NCBI GenBank assembly: GCA_008692225.1
Contig: VICG01000013.1
Coordinates: 1,790,001-1,850,000, forward strand
From: Monilinia fructicola
Taxonomy: Eukaryota; Ascomycota; Leotiomycetes; Helotiales; Sclerotiniaceae
DNA length: 60,000 nucleotides
Reading direction: 5' to 3'
Below the pieces are notes generated by a model. The model ran no database searches. It was not told where the DNA came from and worked only from the letters and a program-made list of their open reading frames with translations. Shown piece after piece: positions 12,614 to 26,150 of the stretch. Both the position numbers and the translations under genes were made by a program. The stretch's first letter is position 1; every line of letters begins with the position of its first letter.

Positions 12614-15600
12614 ATGACTCGAGATACTTCAAGAGTGCAAGAAGAACGAAGCAGCTTCAGCGGCGAAGATGATATCCTCAAGGCCTTGTGTGCGGCTGCT
12701 CCTTTTCCATACCTTCCACATGATGCGCCGGATGAGTTGAACAGACTTACGATAGATATTGATGATCCAAAGCAAATATATGTCATACATAATACAAGCA
12801 GGCGGCACCACTTTCAATTAATAGTGGAAAGGTAATGTTTGTTGATGCATGTGGCGCAAGAGAACTTGAGGCTAATCTATATTGTAGATATATTCGTCAA
12901 CTGAGATTTGGTTGCGATGCTACTATATGTCACACTCCAACTTGTTTTACCTGTCGCAAACGCCTTGCCCTTACTGCTGGTCGTCCAATCAGGCCATATA
13001 ATTCGACAAGCGCAAGAATTCTCGCTGTGCACTTAGCCAGCCAGGACAATCCCGAACGAGGTCTCTGTCGCAATCCTCTGGCAGATTCTCCAATCCAACT
13101 CACCAAGCATGTCAGGGTTACTGCGCGAAGAAGCGGATCTGGATCCAAAAAGTTACAAGTCAATGAAGGAGAAGCTCTGGGGAGAAAGTCCCCAAGTACA
13201 GACAATGAGAGACCTAGATCAGATTCATTACGAACCAGCTCAGCTGCGGCAACCATCGATGGTATGAACTCCAAGGGTAATGAAGTAAACAACAAGGATG
13301 GCCTAGGCAAGAGTAGGAAATCAAAAACCACTATCTTGGAGGAATATACCACAACAGATCATAAGTCTTTCATACAAAATATGTTTGGAACGGTAGCTTT
13401 CAAGATGGTAGAATGGCTGACACCAAGAAACTTGGAGGCACTAACAAAACCAAATGATAAACCCTTAGATACAGATGCGCATTGGTCACCATTTGCTCAA
13501 TCAACGCCAAGTGATGGTGCCAACACTCCGGCACGGAGGCTAGAAGGTTCGAGCGGAATAGAGGCAGAATTACCTGACAAGTCAAGCTCCTTACCATCAT
13601 CTCATCTCGGAGTTCCCACCAAAGCTTCAGGTGTTCTAGACACTTTGGATATCATCGAGGGGTCATCTACTTGCGGTAGCATTGCAGATACAAGTCTACG
13701 AAGGGAGACAAGTTCAAAGCCATCTTCTACGATACCCAGTGACAACAAGACTGGCACTCAACCAAGTCCGAAAGTATTGCACAATGAAACTGCACATATT
13801 ACAAGCTCAAAGTCTCGGAGGAGGACGGATTCATATGATGCTCATATTTCTAAAGGAATTTTGAATCTTCCAGCCCCACCAAGGGTGACTGATACGGATA
13901 GCAATTCACCTTTAACCCGTCAACCTATACATTCAAAACCTAAACCGACACGGCATACTATGATAACAAGCCCGGTTCTCCATCTACCCGAAACAGATAG
14001 TTCTTCGCCGACAACTCCCCTAGTGGGTGCCACCATAAAGCTTCCTATGACGACAGAACCTGAGTCAAACCTCAAAACTGATGTAAAGATTGACAAGGCA
14101 ACTGAAAACTCCGTGGCTGAAATTCATAAGCCTGGATCGTGTTTGCCAGATGAAAAGCCACCGCAGTCCCTTTCATCACTACCCATTGAGGTGATCAATC
14201 TGATTTGTGACATTGTGGTGAATGATAACACTTATGAGAAGCACCAATTATATCCTGATCTCATAGAGGATCATTTGAAGAGGCATCCCGTATACAAGGT
14301 TCCTTTACATCGAAGGAATCACAGGAAAAAGGATTATCCAAGATGGCTGAAAAAACAATGGCGTCAATTCGTTGACCAGAGCTTGTATTCTGTTCTGAGT
14401 AGACCGGAATCTCTGATAAAGTCTTTCACCAACGAAAACGGAGAAATCTATGACACACAGACTATCTGGTACTGCATGTTACGTATGACTCGAATTGCAC
14501 CGTCTATTGTATTTGATAGCCTATGGATTGCCACTGGAACTCTTTTCCAGCCCCCAAAGCAACTAGAATGGGCGAAGCAGTCTCATAGTGATAAGTCAGA
14601 CCCAGACCAACCAATATCAAAGAATGATGCCGCGCGACTAATAAATATATGTTTTCATGCCCTTGTTGCTGCGGCACCCCTGTTGAAGGACCCAAGACAA
14701 CTAGCAAACATGTCTCGCATACGATCATATGGAATTTCTTTGCCCGGTAGGGAATCATCTACCTCGGAATCGGCTCGATTGTGTCTTCAATATGATGATG
14801 CATTTACAGATGAATTAGCATTAAGATTGGCCCGTCGAGTCTTTTCTGCTGTTTCCACAAGGCGCAGGTTTTCTGAATTGATCCAGCTTCAAAAAGATAT
14901 CAAAGAAGATGAAAAGGAGCAAGAAGGTGTCTTGGAAATCATTCTCGGCACCTTCAAATACCTCGATGTTGATACACCGCCTCTTCTCAAATTTTCCGAT
15001 GCTGAACGAGATCTACACGAGAAGAGAATGCCTACCTTGATACTTGATTGGGCACGAACAGTGATGTTACAAGATTGGGATGGTAAAGCAGAAGTTCCTT
15101 CCGATGGGTCATTTGGGGGCGCTTTAGAAACTATCGCGGCAATATGTATGATAATTCCTCAACATATGCTTGAAGTTGAGCTAATCAAGAAACAGACAGG
15201 AATAGGAAATCCCTCTTACTAGGAGACATACATTTCCGAACCGAATATTTTTCGGATCGTCTGGATAGTATTGCTATGCCCCTTGAATGGCTCTCTTTCC
15301 AGGCAAACAAAAGGACCGTGCATTTGCTCGACTACCCTTATTTGTTCAACCCATCCACGCTCGTCAGCTACTTCCGAGCCATCAACTACTCACGAATGAA
15401 TCAATCTTTTGAAGAAGCAAAGGCCATGTATACCCTCGTTCGTACGCATGAAGGACTTATCTCCAATGAAGACAACCGACGTAAACTTCGACAATGTCTT
15501 CATACAGCCACTTCAAGATACATGTCCATTACAGTTAGCCGGGAAAACCTACTTTCAGACGCTTTCGACGTACTCTGGCGAAGAGAAGAGCGTGAATTGA

Positions 15601-16647
15601 TGCGGCCGTTAAAGGTAACACTAGGTGAAGATCATGGAGAGGCAGGTGTGGATATGGGTGGAGTTCAGCAAGAATTCTTTCGGATAGCCATGACAGAAGC
15701 GATCAATCCCGACTATGGAGTTTTTTACAATTGATGGCACAACAAAAATGACTTGGTTCCAACCAGGATCGCCAGAGCCATTATGGAAATTCGAGCTGAT
15801 TGGAACGATAATGTCTTTGGCAGTCTACAATGGCATGACTCTACCAATTACCTTTCCCAAAGCATTTTATAGAAAATTGCAGGGAGAGAGCATCACTGAG
15901 CTTCACCACATCTCGGATGGATGGCCCGAGCTTGCTAAGGGTCTGACAGATCTACTCGAATGGGACGAAAGTAAAGGAGCCGTCGAGGATATTTTCTGCC
16001 GCACATACGAATTTAGCCAATTTCAATTTGGAAAAGCAGTAAGCCGTGAAATGGGAACCTCAAATCAATGGCCCAAGTTCTCCGATGTTAATCTGGGCGA
16101 AGATCTTGAGGATTTCAGCGAGACGGAAGCACCCCTTGTCACCAATGAAAACCGGAACAGCTATGTCAGTGATTATATCAATTGGCTAACCAATATATCT
16201 ATCCAACCTCAATTCGAAGCCTTCAAAAAAGGGTTTTTTGCCTGCCTCGACCCCCGTTCTCTGTCCCTTTTTGATGCCGACACTCTCCAGTCTCTAGTTG
16301 AAGGTGTCCAAGAAATTGACATCCTTGAAATGCAGCGCGGTACCCAATACATTGGCTATGAGCCTGGGGATCGTGTCATCCAAAACTTTTGGTCGGTGGT
16401 CAAAGAATACGATTTGGAAAAGAAGAAAAAGCTATTGGAGTTTACGACGGCATCAGACAGGGTTCCGATGGGCGGCATGAGGAACTTTCACCTGAGAATC
16501 ATGAGGAATGGTTCTACAGATGAACATTTACCGAGTAGCTATACGTGCTTTCAAAATTTATTACTGCCGAATTACTCGAGTAGGGAGATTTTGAAGGAGA
16601 GGTTCGATATTGCGTTAGAGCATGCCAAAGGATTTGGGTTCAATTAG
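12614..16647 (+). CDS. HECT-type E3 ubiquitin ligase with AZUL-like N-terminus (frame interrupted once)
   Basis: Transfers ubiquitin through a catalytic Cys thioester. Exons 12614-12831, 12888-15145 and 15196-16647 (introns of 56 and 50 nt, both with CTAATC branch sites) give ~1,308 residues. The first splice creates VERYIRQLRFGC followed by spaced cysteines (CDATICHTPTCFTC), matching the AZUL zinc domain of UBE3A-like ligases. A long Ser/Thr-rich low-complexity stretch follows. The HECT domain contains MPLEWLSF, LGEDHGEAGVDMGGVQQEFF, MTWFQPGSPEPLWKFEL and the catalytic SYTCFQNLLLP with Cys at 16546-16548, 33 residues from the end. The closest yeast relative may be Hul4, so no symbol is given. 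Odd: six Ts at 15721-15726 break the frame inside NPDYG-VF-TIDG; five would restore it. First in-frame ATG chosen. Confidence 0.92.
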
Positions 16648-18098
16648 AGGGTGAGAAGACATGTGGGGTTAGCTGAAAAATGCGGTAGTTGGATGTTGAT
16701 CACTGGCATTGATCCGTGGGATATAGATGTCAGAGAGAGCAGAGCTATATGGCAATAGGGAATGGCAAGCTCGCTAAAGGTTTGGACTACTACCGAGAAG
16801 CTTTGGTTTTGCGGCGAGAACTCAGAACCAGGGCCAAGCAGGAATTTCTTAACGTAAGAAGGAGTTTAGGCTATGATTGACACGATTGCTGAGCGAATAA
16901 ACCTAGCAAAGGACAGCGAGGGAATGATAATGATTGGTAAAGAAATACCTTGTATTGTATAGAACAACGATCGTATGGCGCACATTTTGATATGGCTTAT
17001 CTAGGCATTACGCAGCATTTTACGATTGATGTTGAATATCCTGAATTGATCTCTCCATGGATATATCTACTCTATCGTCCGCGCTCGTCCGCGTATCTCA
17101 CCCTAATCGCGAAGACTAATCTCCTCACACTTGAGCAGATATCTAAAATACCTCCACCGTTTATCTCGGAGGGAAAGAAAGAGAATGAACTGAATGCACC
17201 TACCTACCTATTATGTACACGAAAATAAAATATGAATCCCCCCCCTCTCTGTTTGTCTGTCTCTCTGTCTGTCTGTCTCTCTGTCTGTCTGTCTCTCTGT
17301 CTGTTTGTCTGTTTGTCTGTTTGTCTCTCCCAAATCCAAAACCCTAATATATCACCCCAATATAGTATCGCCTAGATTCTAGACTAGACCTCAAACCCTA
17401 GACCTCAAATCCACATCATAGATCTGGGGGATCTTAACAGAAACGCGTGTTTATCGTTTTGATTGATTGATGTTCATTCCATGGAAGATATTGAAGGATT
17501 CAAAGTTTGGTGTTTTGCGTTTTGCGTTTTGCGTTTTGCGTGGTTGTGTGATTGTGTGTGTTGGGGGTTTGGTGGGTGGGGAGGTTTTGAGAGGGGCGTT
17601 TGGGAGGTTTTGAGAGGGGCGTTTTGGGAGGGATGGAAGGATGGAGGGATGGAAGGATGGATCGATGGAGACGTTTATTATTCTTATTCTTATTCATTGA
17701 GGGAGGGGGGGAGGTGGATGGGAATTGGGGATGATTTATACTGTAGTGAGGTTTTTAACGAGAGAACAATCTACTTGGGATTCTCTTGGGAGTTTGGTTC
17801 GCTGGGCTTTAGATGATTTTTGGGGATTGGGGGTTTGGGTTGAATAGGATATATGCTTTTGGAGGAGGAGGTGGCCTTTTGGAGTTCATGCGGGATGGAT
17901 GTTTGGGGAGAGAGAGGTTTGTGTTTTGGAGTATTTCTTTGAGTTCCATGGCAATCTGCTGTGTCATTGTAATCTTAGAATCGGCCTAACTGCTATTCTA
18001 GCGTCCTCGGGCGGGTTTTCAAAGAGGTACAGCGAAGATAAAACTTTTAATTGTTGGATAAATTTTGATAAAATTCTATCTAATTGAGATATATATTA
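16648..18098. other. Intergenic region right of the HECT gene
   Basis: Contains CTGT/CTGTCTGTCT repeats at 17245-17325, GTTTTGC repeats at 17508-17540 and a GGATGGA tract at 17630-17665. Open frames follow the repeats and have no domain signature. Composition becomes AT-rich near 18040, just before the inverted-repeat structure. Confidence 0.6.
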
Positions 18099-18253
18099 CT
18101 AGCACTCGCGGAAAATAAATTTTCAGACTATGGATTCTTCGAATTTTATTACTTAATGGGGGCTAGCCCCCAAACCCCCAATCCTCACTTCGTTCGAGGC
18201 TAATAAAATTCTACGAATCCATAATCTGAAAATTTATTTTCCGCGAGTGCTAG
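18099..18253 (+). mobile_element. 155-bp foldback MITE, left copy
   Basis: Terminal inverted repeats of ~53 bp with about three mismatches, beginning CTAGCACTCGCGGAAAATAA and ending in its complement. The GC-rich centre has the perfect palindrome GGGGGCTAGCCCCC. It is flanked by TA on both sides (18097-18098 and 18254-18255), the target duplication typical of Tc1/mariner-related MITEs. No coding capacity. Confidence 0.85.
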
Positions 18254-18255
18254 TA

Positions 18256-18546
<291 letters not shown>

Positions 18547-18669
18547 TAATAATACGATATTACTTATATATTATATTAATTATATTTTATATTAAGTATA
18601 TTTATATTCTTATTTAATATCTTTTTTTATTTTTATATCTCGTTTTATTCTTTTAGAAGGATTTTTTTA

Positions 18670-18778
18670 TTATCTATTTATTCTATTTATTTTATTTATT
18701 CTATTTATTCTATTTATTCTATTTATTCTATTTATTCTATTTATTCTATTTATTCTATTTATTCTATTTATTCTATTT
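18670..18778. repeat. TATTCTATTT decamer array, left arm
   Basis: Tandem TATTCTATTT units. The reverse-complement array, longer (26885-27260), occupies the mirrored position in the right arm. Confidence 0.9.
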
Positions 18779-18924
18779 AATTAAATTTTAAATATTTGTT
18801 TATTTTATAAAAAACTTAGAATATATAGAAAAGCTTTATAATTTTTTTAATATATTTTTAATTATATATAAAATATATTAATCTTTTATTATATTATTAT
18901 AATAACCCTTATTATAATAAATCT

Positions 18925-19100
18925 TATATTTATTATTTATTATTTATTATTTATTATTTTTATTATTTATTATTTATTATTTTTATTATTTATTATTTAT
19001 TATTTATATTTATTATTTATTATTTATTATTTATTATTTATTATTTATTATTTATTATTTATTATTTATTATTTTATTATTTATTATTTATTATTTATTA
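18925..19100. repeat. TTATTATTTA array, left arm
   Basis: About 20 units of TTATTATTTA-like repeats. It is followed by repeated GGCCGGAATGGAAT units (19108-19260), the only GC-richer piece of the arm. Confidence 0.9.
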
Positions 19101-20681
19101 GCCTATATAAAAATAGCCGGAATGAAATAGCCGGAATGGAATGGCCGGAATGGAATGGCCGGAATGGAAATGGCCGGAATGAATGGGCCGAATGGAATGG
19201 CCGAAATGAATGGCTAATGGAATGAGCCGAAATGGAATAGCCGAAATAAAATAGGCTGAAATGTAATAAGCTTAAATGATCGATTACCTTCGAAATGGTC
19301 GGAAAATAACTAAGCTCCGATGGCAGAACGGAAAGTCGGCATTAAAAAAATTAAGGTTTTTTTTGCTTACTAATGTTCGACCAATTAAAATTTTCGCGGA
19401 ATACTTATGACCAATTATCACACGAGCCGCTAAGGATTTTAAGGTTCGTGTTTTTTCATTTTGAACCTCCTATAGTACAGGTATAATAATCACATGATAA
19501 CAGTCACATGACTCTACATTTCTCTAAGGTTGATTCTTCGAATCCATAAAAGTTTTATATTATAAACGTTGAGTTTAACTAGATAGTAGTATAATGAAAA
19601 CTATAAATATTAAAAAATAGATAGAAAAATAAAGATTTCTATTAATATTAAATAATTTAAGAAAATAATATAGCTAAACTTGGAAAACTCTATTAAATAA
19701 TAAAAACAAAAGTTAGATCCTCTATATTATATTTTAAATTTTAAATTTCTTTATTAATGTATAAGATATATATAAATAAAGTTAAAAATTTAGAAAAATT
19801 TATTAGTTTTATAAGAATAATCGAGCTCTCTATATTATACACGCCCCTATATCTTATACCTTTTAATATTTTCGAAAATAAACGATTACAAATTAATCGA
19901 TTATTAGAACGACCTTGAATTTTATATAATTTAAGTTAAAATATATTAGTTATAATATTATATATTCTTATAATTAATAATATTAAAATAATAGATTTTT
20001 TTATATAATATTTATAAAAATATATATAAGATTTTAATAAGATTATATTTTATTTTTTAGTTTTCCTATTATTTATAGTTTATTATTTATATTTTAAATC
20101 TTTTAAGAATATTATAATTGAATTTTTATATTAAATATTAAAAAAGAGAAAATTTAAGAGATTTAAGAAGTTTATAATAAAAATAAAATAATAATAATAA
20201 ATATAAATTTTTTAAAGAGAAAGATATTAAAAAATAATATATAAGAATAGTTTTTAATAGAAAACGTATTTAAATTTTAATTTTAATTAAAATAATTTTT
20301 TAAAATCTTAAACTATTTAAAAGATACGATTAGAATAAAATAAAGGAATATAATAATATATTATATTATATAGAATTAATACACTTTAGTTATTATTAGA
20401 TAATTTACTATATATAAGTTTTTTTAAATGTAAAATAATATAATTATTTTAAATAAAAAATTTAAAGCTTGAATTATCAATATTCTATAACGATTAATAT
20501 ATTAAGAATAATACTAATATTATAATAGTCGTTACGAAAGGAGTTAGTAATAATAAAGTCGATAGCTTTAATATATCGATAAAAATAATATTATTAATAA
20601 AAACGATTAAGATAATATAACTATAAGTAGAAAACATTAGTTAATTTTAATAAAGATAAGCTTTATTATAATCTACGTTTT

Positions 20682-20843
20682 TGTGACGAATATCACGTGC
20701 CTTAGGCACGTGATATCTCATCACGCTAAGCGATACTGTACATATAAGAGATCTCTAGATTCCCTAGAGATCTCTTCCCTCCTTAGCTTTCTTATTCTAG
20801 TTAACTGACCTCTATTGATTCGCTCTAGTATGTGATCGTGATA
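20682..20843 (+). mobile_element. Solo LTR, family A, copy 1
   Basis: Starts TGTGACGAATATCACGTGCC, ends ATCGTGATA, and is flanked on both sides by GTTTT (20677-20681 and 20844-20848), an exact 5-bp target duplication. Inside: the palindrome TATCACGTGCCTTAGGCACG and a second inverted repeat around AGAGATCTCTAG. No internal retrotransposon region adjoins it, so it is a recombined solo LTR. Confidence 0.82.
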
Positions 20844-21675
20844 GTTTTCTATTAAATATAATAAATTTATTTAAATTTAATTTCAAATTAGATTTATAAT
20901 ATTTTTTTACTTTTCTTTTAAGAGAAGTTTTAATTAATTAGTTTATATATATAATAATAATAAAAAAAATATATCATAAAAAAGGAATATTATATTATAT
21001 ATAATATAAAGATAATAATTCTTTATATTTTTTTATAATATATATTTTCTTTTATTTTTTTATATTCTAATTCTTTTTAATATATATAAGGTTTTTAAAT
21101 TAATATTTATATAATATTTTATTTTTTTATTAGATTATCTTTAGTTTATTATAAGAAAATTATTTTAAATAAATTATTTTTAATTTTAAATCTTTTATAG
21201 ATTATATAAAATATTACGATTATATATTAAAGTAAGTTAATAAAGATTAATTAATTAAAATAAAAAAATTAAGAAAGAAGAAATCTTTAAAAGGTCTTTT
21301 TTATATATAATATCGCTTAGTTTAAGCTTAGCTTAATTATATTTAATATTATTTTTAAAAAAATAATTATAAGAACGTTAAATTTTTTCGCTTATCTTAA
21401 GTTTTATATTATTAGAAAATATTTATTTTTTATAATTTATAAAAAGTTATTTAATTTTATATAATAATTAAATATATATCTTTAAAATTACAATTAGTAT
21501 TTAAATAAATTAAATTTTATAAATATTCTTTTATAATATTATTTAGAATTACTTAAAATATATAATATTTAAATTTTATCTTATACTATTAATACGCTTT
21601 TTATTATTTAATTTTATTTATTAATTTTCGACTTTTTTTAAAACCCGTATAATATATAGAGACGTATATAATATA

Positions 21676-21936
21676 TATAACGAATATTACGTACTTTTAA
21701 TACGTAATACTTTATTACGCTAAGCGATACTATATATAAAAGAGATCTCTAAGTTTCTTAAAGATCTTTTTCCTTTTTAGCTTTCTTATTCTAATTGATT
21801 AATCTTTATTAACTCGCTTTAGTATATAATTATAATAAAAAGAGATCTTTAAGGCTTTTAAAGATATATTTTTTCCTTTACTTTCTTATTTTTATTAATT
21901 AATCTTTATTAATTCGCTCTAGTATATTATCGTAAT
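21676..21936 (+). mobile_element. Degraded family A LTR plus partial second copy
   Basis: 21676-21837 aligns by eye with the solo LTR but with many C-to-T and G-to-A changes (CACGTG has become TACGTA). The later half (AAAGAGATCT...AGTATAT) appears again at 21838-21936. No clear target duplication. This is the same family after RIP-like decay. Confidence 0.6.
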
Positions 21937-22130
21937 AATATATAAAAGAGTTCGATTATTTATCTTAAAACGCGTTCGAGTAATAATATTATATACTTAT
22001 AATATACTCGAATATATCTAAATAAAGCAATACGCTTAAATAAGCCGAGATTTCGTAATATACTTAAATAAGCCTAATTTAATATACTAAGATCTATAAA
22101 CCGAGATTAAAATAAAAATATAAACTATTA

Positions 22131-23481
22131 ATGTTAACTTCTACCATGTATCCAAACGTTTATAGATTGTCATATTATGTCTAGCAATACATATGGCATG
22201 GCATTTTATATATTTTGGTACTCTAGGGCCGGTTGCGTCTGTGGTTTAGTTGTTATTGCGTATCTAGGTAGTGTAGGTTGTTTGTTATATTGGAAGGTTC
22301 TTACAACAGCATTAAGAATCGGAAGATTTTGGTTTATAGAGGAGGTCTAACGAGATAGGCAAAACAAGCCTTTCTCGTCGTTAATCTCAGAGTAGGTTTT
22401 TTGAAGCTAACGCACAAAGTATGCCACTCACGTACGGGCGTATACATGTGGAAGAAGCAAATACTGCACTTCAAAAGCTAGGAGGTGTGTATGTCAACAA
22501 GGTGAAAATCGTCCCATAGCGAGATACGACTACCCATCTCCAGCGATTGGTCAACTTCACGAGGTGCAGTCATTTTAGAGCTCATGACTTTCACGTGATA
22601 TGATGCATCTCATCTAATTTAAGGTTGCTGCCCGATATCTCATCAGAACTCGCAGTTACGCCTCAAAAAATCGGAATACAAACGAAACCTAAAGCAGACA
22701 GACGAGGAAGAAAGAACACAGGACCGAATGAATGATCTATCACAAGCGACCGCCAGCACCCGTTTACCAAACCTCTGATTATTCATTCCCAACTTCCCTG
22801 TCAAGTGGCCGGTTCGCCATTCGTGGAAAGGGGTCAAGCACTCTGGGCATACAGGTGACAAACGGAAGCTAACGCCAACCCCGCCACATCAGCTCAGTCG
22901 CCATGTCAGCTTATTCCATTCTGGAACGACGGGGTGGTTCTTCCGCGATAATCTCTCTACTTGGGATAAGCTCTTGAGATTACTGACTCGGGTATTCCCT
23001 CATCGTTTCTTTTTGCCCACCGGTAGCCAGCCGAGGAATTGTCTTACAAGTTACAGTGGAGCAGGTTGGTGACCGCAACGTCGAAAGGATCACGGATCCG
23101 ATGTCCTGGTAGGTTGTCGGTTGTGCCTCCAGGAAAAAAGCGAAATGTGGGACGGCCTCGCATGATGTACGACCCCGGATCCACAATCTCGATGGAATCC
23201 TTCATTGGTGAAGAATGCCGCGCCAGGAATGCCTGCCCGAAAATCCGGGGGTGGAGTGCAGATGTTCAAACATTATTTATCGCTTCGCGATGTGGACTCC
23301 GCATGCTCAGCACGAGAAGAAAAGGCTAGCCTTCCACCGACAGGGTTTAAAGATGGCCCTGTTGCGATACATAAGTGAAGCATTTTCCTATGTTTTTTGA
23401 ACCTCATCGCTCTCTCCGAACAACAGATCATCTTCAATTGGCATTGTCTTTTTTTTTCCCCTTTCGCATTAATCAGGAGCC
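22131..23481. other. GC-normal upstream region of the sugar transporter
   Basis: The AT-rich block ends sharply near 22130 and ordinary composition begins. No domain-bearing frame is seen on either strand. Probably promoter and leader of the transporter. It contains CCG/CGG inverted half-sites, for example CCG-N6-CGG near 23234 and CGG-N10-CCG at 22930-22945, of the kind zinc-cluster regulators can bind. Their use here is speculative. Confidence 0.5.
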
Positions 23482-25379
23482 ATGGTGGAGAAGACAAATG
23501 GCCAATATGACGAGGTTGAGCTGCCGCACCCTCGAAGTGACGATGAGGTAAATTTCAAGCTCAGAATACAGATTTCAGATCCACCCCCAGACATTCGACT
23601 CTAACTTCCATTGATGATACAGAAACACGCCGAAGTGGGAGCAAAGGTTATTCTCGGAAATGAAGCTTTTCAACGAAGCGATGCTCAAGGAGCCGCCAAA
23701 GCCTTTCACATGGTCGACCATCCAGCTCTACATCGCTTGTTTCATCGGCTTCTTTTGTGCTACGATGAACGGCTACGATGGATCGCTGATCAACAATCTA
23801 CTGGTCAACCCTTGGTTCTTGGAATTCTACCACGGGGAAAATGCAGGAATATGGGCGGGGATCGTCACCTCCATGTATCAGATTGGTGGTGTGGTTTCAC
23901 TGCCGTTTGTTGGTCCGGCCGCAGATACATTCGGACGACGATTTGGCATGTGGCTCGGCTGTCTCTGCATTATTCTTGGTACCATCGTTCAAGGGGTTGC
24001 TACAAGGGATGCGGGTGTGAGACAATTCATGGGTGGTCGTTTCTTGTTAGGTTTTTGGTGTCAATATTGCTTCTGCCGCGGGTCCCATGTATGTGGTGGA
24101 GGTGTCTCACCCTGCATATCGTGGTGTGGTGACAGCGATCTTCAATTGCTTTTGGTAAGTTCGAGATGGGATATCTTGCGGAAGTATGTCTAATGATTCT
24201 AGGTTCACTGGATCAATCATTGCCAGCGGCGTAGCACGTGGAGCAGATAACATTGGAGGTGATGAATCATGGAGATTAATCATCTGGATCCAATTGATGT
24301 GTCTCCAGCATCATCTTCATCTCCGCCTACTTCCTCCCCGAATCTCCCCGATGGCTTTACGTCAACAACAAACGCGATCAATCCAAAAAGATGCTTACAA
24401 AGTTCCATGGAGAAGGAAACCCAGATAGTGAGTGGGTGAAGTTACAATTGAACGAATATGAAGAACTCTTGGAGATGGATGGTGCCGATAAACGTTGGTG
24501 GGATTATAGAGCACTCTTCAAGAACAGATCGACTTGTTACCGTCTATTCTGCAACGTCAGTATATCGATCTTTGGTCAATGGGCTGGAAATGGTACGTAT
24601 TTATTATCCTCCAACCAACAGCAATCTTGCTAACAGAAATCCAGCCGTCCTATCATATTTCATGGGTAAAGTCTTACAAACAATCGGCATTGACAGTCAC
24701 GTTGGCCAAGCGAACGTCATTCTAATCAACAACTGTCAACAATTCTGCTGGGCGCTCTTTGGAGCCGCAATGGTCGATCGCGTGGGACGTCGTCCTCTCC
24801 TCCTCTTTTCAAACATCGGTATGTCACTCCATCCCCATGCACCCCCCAAAAACCATACTTACAGTGCTCACCCCAGGATGTTGTGTCATCTGGCTCGCAA
24901 TGACCATCTCCGCGGCCCTATACCAACAATCGATCCCCGATCCCAACAATCCCGACTCTATCGGCACCAACCACGCCGCAGGTACCGCGTCCCTAGCCTT
25001 CATCTTCATCTTCGGAGCCGTCTACTCCGTCGGGTTTACGCCACTCCAAGCCCTCTACCCCGTCGAAGTCCTCTCCTTCGAAATGCGCGCCAAAGGAATG
25101 GGTTTCTCAGGCTTCTCCGTCGCGGCCGCTGGTCTCCTCAACCAATTCGCGTGGCCCGTTTCCATGCAGAAAATCGGCTGGAAAACTTACATCATCTTCA
25201 CCATCTGGTGTGCCATCCAAGCAACGACCGTGTGGTTCTTCATCCCCGAGACGCGAAATCGGACGTTGGAGGAATTGGATGAGATTTTCAACAGTCCGAA
25301 TCCGGTCAAGACATCGATTGCGAAGAAGAGGTTGGGCCTGGATGCGTATGGTGAGGTTGTGAATATTCAGAACGTGTAG
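23482..25379 (+). CDS. MFS sugar/lactose-permease-like transporter (frame interrupted three times)
   Basis: Twelve-helix proton symporter family (Sugar_tr) of the plasma membrane. Exons 23482-23547, 23623-24154, 24203-24592, 24645-24818 and 24877-25379 (introns 75, 48, 52 and 58 nt) give ~553 residues. Landmarks: MNGYDGSLINNLL in helix 1, FGRRFGMW in the first cytoplasmic loop, FLPESPRWLY after helix 6, DRVGRRPLLLFSNIG in the second half, and the terminal FIPETRNRTLEELDEIF, both classic sugar-transporter signatures. Extra bases break the frame at 23667-23670 (four Ts), 24052-24056 (five Ts) and 24300-24303. Removing one base at each restores a full-length protein. Splice sites are intact. Substrate is not certain; lactose, cellobiose or galactose-type sugars are usual for the LAC12 branch. 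The gene lies inside the inverted-repeat island and shows no RIP damage. Confidence 0.9.
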
Positions 25380-26150
25380 TTTTCTTTCTCTCTTCCTGTG
25401 GCACTTTTCGCTTCTGCTCGATAATCATCTTGGATCCTGCGCGCATTTATAAAACAGGTCTGCTCGTCCTGCATTTTTCTTTTCGTCGAGAAACTCCGTG
25501 CTATTTTGTTCCTCCCATACACACATACATACGTATGTCACTTAGTATTGGACATCATCCGATTACTTTTCGCTTATGCATTATTGTTGATCGGGCTATC
25601 GTATATATCAGTTACATATGATCTCACTCAAATATCTAATAATCTCAATATCTGCATCTAAGCACCATGTGAATCTCACACCTCGCTATATACTCTTCAA
25701 TTACAAATCTCACTCAACAAATATAATATAACCTACAACCCCTATGGAACCACAATTCTTGTTTTTAGCTAGTGTATAAAGGTCGTTCTTGAAACATAAC
25801 GTTTTATAAAAATACGATAAGATATAAGTAATCTAAATCCTATTAATTCATCTATAATTATAAGTAAAGAATTTAAATTCTATTGCTTTACTTAAAAGGT
25901 ATTAGTAATATACTAGTTTATTTAAAAAACTTCGTTTAATGTTTTAATTTTCTTTCTTTCTCTTATAAGGCTATGCGCTAGTTAGGGGTAGTATATGCTA
26001 AGCGAGATATAATACTATAAATAGTATTATATATAAGGGAAGCTAAAGCTCGTTAAATATATATAAATATAACTACTTTAATATTAATATAATATAATAC
26101 TATTATATACTATTATAATACTATTATAATACTATTATAATACTATTATA
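25380..26150. other. 3' flank of transporter passing into AT-rich DNA
   Basis: Normal composition until about 25750, then AT-rich. ACTATTATAAT direct repeats (26096-26150) abut the inner end of the right arm. No gene is seen. Confidence 0.6.

Larger units (their letters stand above)
19548..22130. other. RIP-like AT-rich segment
   Basis: Very low GC, no open frames, and dense TATA/TTAA words as expected after C-to-T decay of repeats. It contains one intact solo LTR (20682-20843) and decayed relatives at 21676-21837 and ~21838-21936. Confidence 0.7.

Noticed and set aside
15715..15740. Intron to explain the HECT frame break
   Set aside because: The family motif is contiguous across the site and no donor/acceptor pair fits; one extra T explains it fully.
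22225..22300. tRNA-like stretch (GGTTTAGTTGTTATTGCG)
   Set aside because: Resembles an A box, but no cloverleaf, anticodon arm or matching B box could be traced.
23039..23329. 96-codon plus-strand frame upstream of the sugar transporter
   Set aside because: No domain, no upstream context, and it overlaps the likely promoter; composition is not distinctly coding.
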